Shown here: positions 13,501 to 25,700 of the stretch, piece by piece | Numbering within the stretch: position 1 is the stretch's first letter | Layout: each line of letters starts with the position of its first letter | NCBI GenBank assembly: GCA_017562135.1 | Contig: QEYB01000368.1 | Coordinates: 868,001 to 932,000 of the forward strand | DNA from: Dipylidium caninum | Taxonomy: Eukaryota; Platyhelminthes; Cestoda; Cyclophyllidea; Dipylidiidae | DNA: 64,000 bases | Direction: 5' to 3' | The notes under the pieces: model-generated | What the model was told of the DNA's origin: nothing | Database searches by the model: none | Seen by the model: only the letters and a program-made list of their open reading frames with translations | Translations under genes and position numbers: made by a program

Positions 13501-13744
13501 GTTGAGATGAAGGGAAAATTAACACGTTCGCTATGTTATCATGAAGGGACTTTCTTGCCAGTAAAGCTCCTAGAACATCGCCGAGGTGAAGGGGGACTTG
13601 GGAGTCCTCTGTCATGGTAAAGCTGACCAGAGCTGGCATCATATCAGCCTTGCAGGAAATTAGAGCAAATAAGCAGCATATTGAAAAGGAGAGTCGTGGT
13701 GTTAATCGTTTCGGCATATTAAAACTCCATTTCAGAGCATTCAC
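10580..13744 (-). CDS. Protocadherin-like single-pass adhesion protein, single exon
   Basis: This 1054-codon frame encodes a calcium-dependent cell-surface adhesion protein. The first ATG is at 13744. The in-frame ATG at 13717 (residue 10) leads straight into a hydrophobic signal peptide (about residues 10-33) and is an equally good start. Cadherin-repeat linker motifs are clear at residues 176-181 (LDLNDQAP), 300-306 (DVNDVSP), 405-411 (DTNDNAP) and 526-532 (NENDNPP). DRE-type motifs lie near residues 264 and 372, and LDYE near 491. Later repeats (about 550-930) are degenerate. One membrane segment spans about 971-995, followed by a basic stop-transfer KKARRK and a tail of about 55 residues with no catenin-binding region that I recognise. 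There is no intron inside, as in the large ectodomain exon of vertebrate protocadherins. A strong splice donor sits just before the stop, so longer isoforms are possible. The family call is firm; the orthologue is not assigned. Confidence 0.9.
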   Translation of the reverse strand: MNALKWSFNMPKRLTPRLSFSICCLFALISCKADMMPALVSFTMTEDSQVPLHLGDVLGALLARKSLHDNIANVLIFPSSQPFSNYFQLVQKRHNSRTLISSDLHLVKLFDLETACKKRLSLKRCSQANYVCCCDHQSLFCSIKLQLAITVEGEIFHTASQQSPFKAFLIEVKILDLNDQAPVFTPNTFTLKLSEGFSHEEKYRLPVARDADLGRNAEVTYAIAAVRGRSPDSRQWRLVPKGNAPFSIDASSQTLALVINGSMDREEVEEYRILVEAADMAANVAARKTGTLTVTLIVTDVNDVSPSFKSQNLTADVMENSANGTVICAIVAQDGDSGANGQIRYTLSPSGREFPFRIDPESGVLTVAGQLDREREDKYQMAVEAADGGSPPRTSTLPLLVRVLDTNDNAPSISLSSEFAGTETLSPSSFEETVVLYISESLPVGVVVANVSVDDPDVSDTASILCHVLHQTFELRPTTSRSYTLHLAKSLDYETLRRIRTKISCQDSGKPYALKSEVAIEVSVLNENDNPPIFRDPLIIPPAWLVNSTSAANFSAILGIKGNEKSSEDFIVFLPKSFPLGEAFLRFRATDEDFDPESGERTNKIRFSLHIYKEQHFLEEAYPFAITLSNGTRLFSFSQSTGEVFLTSAPTPDGVMCVYEGEVVAQDMTAKPLEARRNVTFIVAENNLNGPTVRVFNFALTNSLSSYQIFDQEQNSSTLEVHFYIPRRTHAGSVVGQVVGLDSDPGPAGRVAYALASSEFNCIDVSVNESTGLLTLVRANTSASSECQLRAWLNVTDYGLPRRSTHLWINFRIFDARLSPKIRVNQSGVRASRTENNAPMWCFEANSPHPHQPLFHIVVDSLPGLIEPSYSVKFCSSDSEKYGAAPAHISVNEGSGAVYLTETAAYKNYTAFITVSNHLWPSLPPTIFKSDVETGGSGKVTVRITSVESIECKYHDVIEIKSDHFRRSLKAFCISMFTVASFFCVLIFILVILLKKARRKAVVPSLRQVFKGETKANLYDKIHFQKNSIKVNTTTDAEEQCSTTPDGCESPDAP
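10597..10606 (-). promoter_or_regulatory. Possible splice donor next to the protocadherin stop
   Basis: Seven codons before the stop the minus strand reads GGCT then GTGAGT, a near-consensus donor in phase 1. If used, the last residues and stop would be replaced by downstream exons with a longer cytoplasmic tail, as in clustered vertebrate protocadherins. I could not identify the partner exon with confidence. Confidence 0.35.
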
Positions 13745-16700
13745 CTGCTGCTGTCAACTGTCAGAAAAGCGCAGCATCACTTCGCCCTGGAGCTTGAATG
13801 CCCACTGCCTCGTGCCCAGCGCTCCGCCTTCTCCTTGCGCAACGACTGGCCAATCAGCGAGTGGAAGGCGTGTTTGTGAATTGGCACGTGCATGTGGGTA
13901 AACGAGAACAGAGGACTGTGGATGCGCTAGCGAAGGCATAAATTCGTTCCCGAAAGGTCACCTCTCCTGGCCACTCGCAAAGCCTGGGATATCGCCTCCG
14001 CTCGTCGTCGGGAGGTGATCGCCTCAAGGCGGTGCACGAGCCGGCCGGGGCTGCACTGACTGAGGAGGGGCTCTCGCCCGACCACCACCCTCGAGTCCCC
14101 ATTCGCCCGGTTTCTGCTACTGCCGAGAGCTCGCAACCGCAGCTCCGCCGTTTCTCCTGCGGTTCCGCTTTATACAGGAGGTGGGCATGACTCCTAATGA
14201 AGGCACCATCGCGGCAAGACTTTCGTAATGAAGTCCACTCTCCCATGCAGACGGGTTAAGGGCACGACTTACCGACACGAAGTTGGGTTGAATCGTAAAA
14301 AAGTCCTCTTTAGGTCTCTTCTTATCTCATGTTTCAAACAACCACAAATTTCTTCTACTTACTTGGGAGTTATTTTGCTAGGAGTATGTCAACACCCGCC
14401 GCTAGACGTCCCGCCTCCGCGCGCAACGCTAACGCAGACCACGAAAGACTCAGATTCAATGGGATGCCCTGCATAAGTAGTAAATTAGGCGGCTATGGCA
14501 CTATTAAGTCCTCGATGCGGCTGAGTGTTTTCATTAAAGCACAGCAGCAGCCAACATGTGGAACCATATCGAAAGCCGGGCTGACGGAGAAGAATAAGGT
14601 GAAAACTTGGAAGAGTTGGAGTTGAAGTTGAAGGCTTGACTCTCCGTGGTCACGATGGCCGATGGCCGATGGTCGGTCTTCCTTCCGGTGGAACAAAGTG
14701 AGGAATTCCTGGCCGCACAAAAGGGCATGAGGGCTGCAGGCGAAGAGGGAGAGAGGAAGGCTTCAGACCACGTTGTCGCATCCACTTCTTCCGGGTTCGT
14801 GTCTAAAGCTTCACAGTTAACTCGAGGCAAAAAGTGAGGACGACAAGCAGACGAGGCTGTGGAGCCGAAGGTAGAAGAAGCTCTATGTTAGGGTCCAGTT
14901 CAGAGGGAAATACAGGGCCAAAAATCTGTGTAGGCTTAGGTAAATAGCCAAGTTTTCGTTCTTTCTTCACAAATCTCAAACCTGGTGGCACTGGGATGGC
15001 AAAACATAAACATGGGCAGGCTTTCATAAGTAGAGGACTGATGAAGGCAGAAGCCCATTTGCGTTAGTAAAAAGAGTTTAAATAGATGCTAGCCCGTTGA
15101 CATACCTTCAGGTGGTGGGATACGACTGCCCTGGAGGCCGGGAGCTAAGGCCTCCTCGCCACGAGTGCTTTCCACTGCTGCGCAGAGGGGGCTCACACCC
15201 ACTTGGCCCGGTGAAGGACGTCGGGACTTGCGTCAACATTCTACGGGAGAAGTAGTCCCTGAATGCTTGTTCAACCGGTGTGGCACATCCCGTGTCTCAA
15301 CACCAAAGCGACCTCTGGGGATTTAGGCTGTTCAAATTAGCCGAGCGCAATTTAGTAGTCCTTGGTCTGCGCGACGTGAATGTCAAAACCACGCGGCATT
15401 ATCTCCCAGGCAGCGGACTAGCGGGACTTCCGCCACTCGCCGCGTACAGCGGGGTATCACCCCCGGAAGAGTTGGCCTGGCCAAACGGCAAGTTTGTTCG
15501 ATGCTACTGCACGGCCGAGTCGCCAGGATCTCCAGGCACAATCGTCGCCCGAGGCATTAATAACATTCACGCAGCCCTCGTTCACTTAGGCTGAAGGGTC
15601 GAAAGGACGGCGAAGAAGGCGGGTGAAGCCAGAGGAGGTCTTCGGGCGAATTGCACGGACTCCGCAGTTCCACGAGCGCAGAGCGGACTTCCGCGTGTCC
15701 GATGGCCGAAAGTTCGCCCCACAGTTTTGCGATTAAATGAGGTCTGAGGAGGAGCGTCTTAAAATAAAGCTGTTGCAGGCCAAAACCTCTGCATGGCCTT
15801 GAAGTAGGTTCCTGTCCGTAGTGAAGTGTCCCACACAACGAGGTGGGAGCTCGACCACTGCAAGTGCAGCCGGCGTCAGAGGTTGCGGGATAATGACCGG
15901 GATAAAACCGAATAGGAATAAAACAGTTTCTGTTAATTTCCCTCTCCAAAATTTCATTTGTCAAAATTTACAATTAATCGCATCGCTCAACTGTTTCAAA
16001 CAATAGGCATTACAAGACTAATCTAAATTTTGCCTCTCAGTCGTGCATAAATGCGTAATAGAAAGAAAAACTACATTGTATTATATTGAAAGCGGAACTG
16101 CCAACTTTATCTCCTCTCCTTTCAGCAGACGTGGACGTTAATCACACTGGTCGCGATGTGTCCTCAGCCTATATGAAAAAAAGGGGCTGATTACCTGACA
16201 AGACTTTAATGGCACTTTCATTGCGATCGCAGTGAGGCGAGCTGAGAGGCGGCATTAAAGTCCGCGAGGTCTGCGTTGCCCCGCCAATGGCGATGGCATT
16301 CGAAGGGGAGGAGACAGTTCTCGTCTTCGTAGCGCTGCTTTCCCCAAAAGCAGCCTGGCGGGAGTGTGAAGCCAATTCGAGATGTTTTGAATGGGAGCGG
16401 CAGCACTGGCGCAGGCCTGTCAGTGTCTCAGGTCTCCACAGCAGGCGGATACTCCGCAACTCAGACGGAAGGGAGCATCGACAGTAACGGGTTCATCCTA
16501 AACATGCATTTACACGGATGTGGGATGGGTTAGTGTAAACCAGCCTGTGGGACTTTATTACCTCAAAGGGTCATGCAACTCGTGGAAAAATTATAGCAGT
16601 AGGGAAGGCGGTTACTGTCATTTGGGGAGATACAAGGCGGAAGGAAATTAAAACCACCTCTTCAGGCCCGCCAAGCATCAAACATGGCCGTGCAGTTAGA

Positions 16701-19700
16701 GCGCGGAGAGCCCGACGAGATTGTCTAGACAAGAAATACTTTTAAATTTATTAATATTGAAAGGAGTGAGGATGACGCGGTCTCGGCTCAGTCCCGCGCC
16801 GACTGGCAAACAGACAGGAGAGGTGGCGGCTCTGTCCGACTCCTTATCCACTCCCACTTTTTGCCAGATCACGACGCGGAGGAAGAGGCCGTTATCCCCA
16901 CCATCTAACGTGGTTCAGCCTTGTCAATTAGCGCGATTCACAAAAAGGGAGGCAATTTGATCCTTCCTCAGAATGCTGTTAAGACCCGGCAGAGGGAGAT
17001 GAGGGCCTACCAAAAAATACTCTCTTCTGGCCTTATGCCACTTGGCCCCCCTTTCGTCGGGAAGTGGGAGACACTTGGAGCGCCCATGGTCCCATGCAGC
17101 AGAGCGGGGAAATTGGGCAGCCGTCGGGCGGCTGCAGTGCACCCCGTTTTCCCTTCAAGCACGAGACGCATTCCGGACGAGGACGAAGGGTGGGTTCTTT
17201 CGGGTCCAGACGCGCCGCGGGATGGCGTCGGGTCCGAGCAGGAGCCTGTTATGCCCACCTCATAGTACTTTAATAGCCTCCTTGTGGACACTCGTATGTT
17301 CTTCTTCTTCCTCTCCAGCTCACAGTTGGCTGGCACATTTGCCCTCCCACAGCCGACATGCGACTCTTCCGACGAGCAAACCGTTTCCCAACCCACCACA
17401 CTTTCAAGTCCCTGTTTGAGGCATAGTTTATCCCACGCAAATGCTCCAGAGTGGCGATTATTAACTACCTCAGTTACGGCGCAAGGACTCTGATTGGGAA
17501 GGCAACGGTACAATGGGCAGCTTCGCAAAAAGAACATAAACATCCCGCTTTTGGCTTAAAACAGTCATGCTCAGTGTGGTGATGTTATGCCTTGCCCATG
17601 CGTGCCCATAAATCCACTTCAGCCATCTTAGCATCCGGATTATGTGGTGCATATGCAAAGCAGAGCGTGCGCCCTCCTCAGAGGCAGTTGAGGCGACCAA
17701 CGGCCTATCTGCCCGGCCGGACAGAAACATGTGCTCCACGACTGCGATGCGTCCTATTTTCGGCGCGGGCGCGACGAGGTCGGAGGAAAAGCGGATGTGC
17801 CGTTTTCCGGCCCCACACATTGACAGAAACGTCCTTTGAGGCAAATTTGACCCGAGCTACCGGTTTAGTTAACGTGTAATTGGGAGGGTTGAGGACACTA
17901 AGTCCACCTCTTCCAGCACCAGCGGCACACGTCACGAGCGATTCCTCAAGATTTACCCTCTCTCAAGTTAAAGAGTCACTCCCGTAGGATTGGCAGAATT
18001 TATTGCAACAAGATTAACTCGTAATATCGCTTTTCTCCTACAAAAAATATTTATTTACCATTGACAATTCTTAAGTGGAGAGTTTTATGTTCCAAGACGC
18101 GTTCGAGATCTTCTGCGTAGGACTGGCCTCTCTTTCCCTCCATGTGATCCGCGTATCTGCAGCAGCAGCGTAACCATGGCGATATGAGACGGCGCGGACG
18201 ACCTGGTACGGCGAAGCGTTTTGGCCAATTTCGTCAGGCATTGATGGCATGAGGTGGAATGAAACGCGGCCAAGCGGGCCTCGGTGAGAAACGGCAGCGT
18301 CAGCATGGATGCTGGCATCACTGGCCGCCTACTCTCCGCCCTCTCGTCCGGTTCTCTCTGCTGCCCTGTCGAAACGACTCTCTGTTTCACGTTACATGCT
18401 GCAAGCAAATCGGCAGTGATGCCGGAGAAGTGTGGACAGAAATGGGAGAACCGAAAGTAGTCTCTCTTCCAGACCGTAACTCGAAGGCTGAGCAGGAAAA
18501 GAAATTTATTCGATCATCCGCCAAATTCGGCTGGCTGGTTACTCGACCTGTCTGTCACTGACCGCTCGCATCTGTCGACGTGATGTTTGGCTGAAGGGGA
18601 TCGGAATAGACTTTCTTGACTGCATTTGGCGAGTGCCAAGAGAAGCGGATCAACACTAGGATGGTGCCTCCTTTACGGAGAAGCAATTGACAACTGTATG
18701 TTAACGCTCTTTGGAACTCAGACTGAGGGGGAGACGGAGAGAAGCACCGTCGGGCTGTTTTCGAGTCGCCTGCTCCGTCTGATAGTGGCAGTGGTCGTTT
18801 CTCCGGAGTGACTTAATGGCTAAGAAGCATCGGGCGCTCATAGCCCACACAATTGTCTTTGTGTTCTCTCTGACATTTCAGCCAAATCGTAGGGGCTTAT
18901 CCGGCCTCTCATCTTGATTTCGCGGCAGTCGAGAAGCATCTCGCTCTCTGACATCTCGATAGTTTCTCATCACTGCCAGACTTCAGGCAGTATTTGCCTG
19001 CCCTCAATCTACCCTTCCACCGAAATCATCGGGTTTAGCGCGAACAGCTCGTGATAAACGCCTACGGCGTCCCGGACTATCGAAGCCACGCCCACGGTGG
19101 ACGCACACAGACGATCGCCTTGCTGCCTCTATGCAAGTTAGCTTGCAGCAACACAGGGTCAGGCGATTTTGTTATTTTAACACGATTTGCTAATGCGCAT
19201 GAAGCACAAACAAGGACTTTAACAGACTTAGCTCAATAGCGAAATTGACGGCGGGAAGGCAGTCATTTTTAGCCCAAAAATGCTCACCTAGACTCACCGT
19301 CTCGTGCCCCAAGGCACCTTCAAGGAGTGTTCCAACTGGTCCCACCTGCCCGATGCCCGTCTGTCGCCTAATTCGCACACCTCAGCGGGACGTAGGACCA
19401 AGCCATTGCGGCGAAGGCGGACTCCCGCCCCTCCGCGAGAAAAGAACTAGTACACTTGTTGTGGGTGATAACTGTCAGAGATCCCCGGAAAAAGAAGTGA
19501 AGGCGCCCAGTCCGGGGCTGCGCCTGTTTTCAGAGGATGATCCACAGCGTGCAACTTTTACTCTTAACTAAAGTGGACTAATTCGGCGCTGCTCGGGAGG
19601 GCTGCGCGGTGTATGGGGAAAAGGTTGGTGCCATTTGAGCGCGTTTTGGCCTCGTCGCGACTGCGGCTTTAGGCTCGAATTCCTGCACGCTTCGTCTGGC

Positions 19701-22700
19701 CACTCGCGCACCCTCTGGACGAAAAGGGCACCTAATCGGGCCTTTTCGCTCCCTCCGGCGGCCTCTCACGCTCAAACGTGTTTTATGTTGCCAATAGGTA
19801 TAATTAAACGAAGGGAAATCGCGCACGCAAAAGGTGTTTTTATAGATCAGAGGACTCTCTAATTAGATTCGTAAAGCATCTGCGTTGTTCAGCGTTAATG
19901 CACTTAATGCAAACAATTCCACGTCCATTTCGACGGACACCCTTTCCATCTGTTGATGTTTGTTCGGCGCAGTCGCTACAGGAGCTGCCCCCACTACCGT
20001 CCCGCACTCCTCGTGGGGCCGTTTCGGCGTGGGTGGGCACGAATCGAGCCAGCCCATGTTCTCCTCCCGTCCCGACACCGCGCCCACATTTTAAAGACAT
20101 GTCGCAGCCATAAAGAACGATGGTGTCGTCAGTCGAGGCGATCTTGCGTTGAGTGGATATCGCACTTATGTCGAGTGGGGGGTGGCGGGTGAGGGGAGGA
20201 CTTTCCCTGTGTTTCAGTGCTGGCATAGTATTCGGGGACAGACGATTGTTAATTGTCTAATGTGGCCTCACAAGGATCTGCTGTACTCTCCTCGTCTATG
20301 CTACGTCTACACCATTAAGTTCTGCCTCAGGTCCGACTACTTGTCTGCTGTCAAGCCCACTCAAACGCTCCACCGACGATTAGGCGGACGCAGCGCGCCT
20401 TCGGACAACATCACTCGCCCCAAGTCCTCTCACATCGAACGACAACGAGGTGTTGTATTCGTGCAGATTCTAATGTAAATTATTCGCCCTAAGAACAGTG
20501 TCTTCCCCGCACCCGTTCCGCCTCTTACACTGTCCCTCGGCAACTCAAGTGTCTTCGGAGTGCGGGACCGCCTTCGCCTATCCCCGTCTCTCCTGTGCGC
20601 AGCCTAACCACGAGTCCCTCCTCTCCACCTGATGGTTTTCCCACCCTGGCCAGGGCGGCGCGAACGGTCGTCATCGTTAAGTCACCGTCAATGACTGGTG
20701 ATCTCTCCGTTAAGATCGCCAAAGTGCGCCTAAGTAACGTAGCCACATTTACTAAAGCCAGTAGCAGACAACCCACTGAGTCATGACATCTTATTCTTAT
20801 CGAGAGGGAATTCTCGGGAGTGGCACTTTGTCCGTTCCACCTGTCGCAGCCCCTGCACCAGGACTGCCGTGCAGAGTTAGGTCGGACACTGCGCTGCGCA
20901 GAGGCGAATGGCTTCTTATCCTCAAAAGGCAGCGCATGCTAAACGAAGTGAAAGACCGGCCGCTTTGTGGCATTCCTCCTACGCCACAAATTGGTTTAAG
21001 GGGAATCTCAAGTATCCCATGACATCGAGGGATTCCTGTCATTATTAATTTATATAATATCGTCGTCAAAGCGAACGGTTCCCAGAGGAATTCATTAACA
21101 CGAAGAAATGGTTCCGTTCAACACTGCCGGGCTGCGTTAGAAACGAGTCCTTTTGCTCCCCTTGAAACGGCCCTTAGCGGCAGTTAAAACAAGTCACTTC
21201 ACTTGGCGGTCACCTTCCTCACAATTCAGTGCTTGTCAGCTTTGGAGTGGAGTAACGTAGGCGTTACCGAGGAGGCACACGACTTCGGGGCTTTCGAAGA
21301 GGGCGCCACCTCGGAAAGCCTCAACTACCTCTCTCGGCTACACCGCTGCCAGATGTCGTTCCTATGAAATCGAAATGATCACGTTGCCAACGGGCTTAAC
21401 TGCTTCGTCGTCAATTCACTTAATCTAATGTTCATTTGCACAACGACACCCAAATGTATATTAGTCCGGGTACGTTGCCCCGTTTCCCTCCAGAATTTGC
21501 TACTTGACTTGGTAATGTCGACTCAGAGGCATTAGTCACGCTCAATGGCCACCTCCACGCCGAGCTCCCGTCGTCCTCGGTGATTTTTCTCGTTTTCGAT
21601 TCTTCTGAATGGAAAAATCCGCGGAACCTCCAGAGTGTCGCCGACCAGCCACTTTGGTGGTGGGCGTCATGCGTACGCTGCCGCTCCCCCACGTAGGCGG
21701 GAGCCGCTGAGTGTTGGCGGCCATCGTTTCGAGCCTCTTACGCAAGCTCGAGATCCGACGATGGCGACCGGAAGCAAGCCTGATTACTCCGCCAAGTCCG
21801 TGCCGCGGCGCAAAAACCGACACAGAGCTCGTTATCAACCGTGTCGGCGGCGAAGTTGGTCCCTACGTAAGTGTTTCACATGGGGCCGTGCCCCGCGGAC
21901 GGGAGGAAGGAAGTCCTTCTTCGGCTTTCCGAAGGTCGCAATTAATTTTCTAAGCTACATAGAAAGTTTAACTTAAAAAAAAAATTAATTTTGTGGAGCA
22001 ACTTTGGCATAGTGGAAGGCTCTTACCGACGAGTCGCCGCCAGGAAGCAAATACAATTTGAAATTGTGTTTTCTTTCCGTCATTTTTCTGGGGAGTAGGA
22101 GTTTTAGGTGGGTTATACGAAAAATAATTTGACAATATATTTCTTTCTGCTAACGCTTTATAGCGTGACCTCCTTCCCGTATACGAAAAAGGACAGCAAA
22201 GTTCTGTTTAACTGGGTACTTTTGCCCTCGCTCATTAAGTGTAACTTGTTTCAACAGTCGGGCGGTGTTTGCCTGACAATATTTGTAAGTTTATTGGTCT
22301 GTAGTCGGGTCTGCAACGACATTTCCTCAGTCAGCGGTTCAGAAAGGCGGAGGTCCGCAGAACGCCAGGCAAAATGCACTACCACCCGCCTCGCGTGGTG
22401 ATCCTCCACCTCGTGGCCACCAGGCGCCTCTCTCTTCCCGAGTCTCCCTCATGCTGCCGCGGGGTAATGCGTCCAGCCCTAGCCCTTCGAGCACGCACCT
22501 CCGGCTCACCGTCTCCTCACTATTGAGAACATGCTCTAGCTTGTCCTGTTTGCACTCTTCCGTGTAAGTTCAAATTAGAAGCGAATCCACAACTGCTGTC
22601 CGCTGCGGTGATGATTTAGACTCTACACTAGCCTCTAACGGCCATGAATTGGTCTAAACGAGATTCCATCTGTCTTCGGTTAAGTGCACAAAGAGTAGAC

Positions 22701-25700
22701 GCCGATGGCGATGGACGCAGCCCACTGCCCCTGTTGTGCGGGCCTCCAGGTCCACTTGAGTGGAATGCCTTTCAAGTTAAGTCATGCGATGTGCCAGATG
22801 AGGCAGAAGCTCCGTTCTCCTTTCAATTCTGTTGTCGGAGGCCTTGTTGTGAATTCTGGCCTATGTCAAAAATTTTGTTTAAGGTCAAACTGACTTATCG
22901 GAGCAAATAACACTGCCACGTTGACACTTGCTGTCACGTTGCTACAGCTGGGGTAATCGCATGGGGAAAGGGCAGACTCAAGATCGGAATGGCTGCTCGG
23001 GCTTCACTTAGCAAGTGGGAAGGGCAGTCAACCGCGCGACCATAAAGGGGCTTTCACTTACCCATTTACTCACTTCAGCGACCTGCGGTCGTCAAGGTTG
23101 CCTGCGGCACGCTGCGGTCCTATTGTACTTAAGGAAAGCAAAGCGGCAACGAAGGCGTGTAACGGTGGAATTCCCCCGGGTGAGAGGCCTCCCCCTCCCC
23201 TCGCATCTCCCCTCGCTTGCAATGCGTGCTGGCAAGCGGGAGCACAGCTCGTGGGGGATTGGAAGGAGAGACTCTTTGGGCACCGACGTCGAGCAGTCTT
23301 CGCCTCGTGAGAAATGGGGCCCCGACATTGTCAACGGAGCTGTCACCCCGGCCTTGCGGTCTGCAATGAACTCTTTACCCAACTCAAATGTTATGACCAC
23401 AACCGATGTGTGGGAGCGGAAGACTGCAATTCGCCCGAATTTGCATATGCCGCGGCACACCTCATTCCGCACGACAACCGCCACTGCCCAGTCGCCTTCT
23501 GCACTACTCTATTGCGGCATCCAACTGTTCTCCTGCCTCTGCGTGAATGCTGTGCGGTCGGCCCAACCTCCTCTGCGACACTAATGTGTGAGGGAGTGAG
23601 TTTGTGAAGCCCAGTGGTGTATCCACTTCTGCCGCATGCTCGGCACCGTACGACGCGACGCCACACGACCACTTCTTTGCCTGGCTTTAACGACGAGGAG
23701 GTGACAAAGATGATTTTTCTCTAGCTTCCAAGTATGGCTATATTTCGCGGAAATAACAACCATGACCATTTTTCATTGCAATTATGTAGTAGGCCAGTAA
23801 ATAACGCTACAACCGTGCCCGCTGTAGGCGTAAAATGTCAAACAGTGTTTATTTACGGGGACTGCTGCTCTCACCCATCCTCTGCCACTCTGCGGGTGAT
23901 TGCGCTCCCACTGCGGCGGCCTTCCTCTGAGACATGCGACAGTGACGCCACGTCATCTCCTGCGCTGAGTATTCACCCAAAAGCTGCGTCTGGTGAGGTC
24001 CTCAATAGCGCTAACACCCACCTAGTTGTGTTGCAAGAGTAGCGACAGTTCCGTCAACTGCTTGAGATCTTCTACTTATTTCCCCCATTTCGCCCCAGCA
24101 AAATAACTGCATCGCGTCGGGGTAAGTTCAGGGGCTCGACTTACAGTCGTCTCGACTTTATCTGTGTCAAATTCTTATCAATGTACCCCATTCATGCCAA
24201 ATGGTGGAAATTGACACGAGCCAGTGCAAAAACAAGCCTCTCAACTTCCACCTCCTTCGATTTCTGATCCTCTTTTGGGCGGTAAGGGTTGGTACTTAGC
24301 GAGAATACTTCCCAACTGCCGGTAGGCTCTCGCACAGATGATGATGATGGGGGTGGTGGTAGTGGTTAAATTTCGCACTGGTAAGAGGAAGCATAAAATC
24401 TTGATCGACAGATTTGTATAGCATCATATCACGCTGTTGGCAAAATTTGGGATAAAGGCGACTCCATTCTCCTCTTCCCTTCATTTCCGTCGATCCCTGA
24501 ACCACCCTGCCCGGGCCCCCCTATTTTGACAACCGACATGTCACGCTAGATTAAGTTCCTCATTTCTACTCACTCCTAAGCCAAAAGACCGAGCGAATTT
24601 GAGGTCAAAGCAAAAATTACCGTGCTTAGTCTACCCTATGTGACTTATACGCATTCTTCAAGGCGTCTATTGGACTCTTGTGCAATTTTCAGCAAATTCA
24701 CTACTCTTCAGGTGCATTGCCTTTGATTGTAAATTTAGAACTGGACTGAAAGCCGAAACATCCACCTTACCATATAAGCACAAAACGTAGACCCGAATCA
24801 GGTAAAGACCCATTTCAATAAATTTCGCGTTATGCCGTTTTGTATGAAGGCCTCATGTTCGCTGTCGAGGGATATTCGTTCACATAAACCCAACTTGCAT
24901 GTGGACGCGATGAAGCGAATAACATCACTTTCTCCCAGCAAGTGCCAAGCCCTAGCGAGCGTGTCACCGCACCTGCCCCCAACCCGCTTCCCACTCTGCT
25001 TTTCGGTTTGGCAGCGGCCACACATCCGTATTCCATTGTTTTATTAAAATAGATAATGTCCCGTCCATCTAATTGAAAGTTGTGCGTCCTCGTCGGGTCC
25101 CTCCTCAGGAGGAAGAAGCGACAGTGGATTTAATCTGTCCGCAACCCGTGTTTTACGGGACAAAATAGTTTTACTAATACGTTTAAGTAACATCTATTAA
25201 ATCACGGTTCTCTGCAGTTTTCTGCCAAGTATTGCATCACCCTTCGAGAGACAAGCATGTGTGAAACGTGATGGAAGACCAAGGAGGGACCTCTGTCGTG
25301 CATTGCGCATTGTGAATCGCTATCCTTAACATGGGGCTCTAATCACTGGAAGCCGTCACGCAAATTGTAAAGCTTTAATTAATTTCGCTTGGTGAAAATA
25401 TGCGGGTCCCCTCTTGTCAGGCTGGAGCCGTTGAGGTCTGCCGGAGGCGACGACTGGCTGCGTCATGAGTTACCGTGCTCCGGTCTTCTCTCGCACCGAG
25501 TCAACAATTTTCCTTTTGTCATTCTTCATACCTCATCTTGACGACTTGATAGCCTCACTTAATGCTCTTGACGCCGTATTACACTTAGAATGCATTACAG
25601 ATTTCACCTCGAGGCGGGGTATTTTGCACCTGATGTAAATAAGTGCTTGAAAATCTTCTCCTATGTAAAATTTACTTTGGTAAAAGCTGACCTGACGAAT

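Noticed and set aside
23015..23584. 189-codon plus-strand open frame
   Set aside because: A 130-codon frame lies opposite it, composition is random-like, and no recognisable domain or splice context is present.
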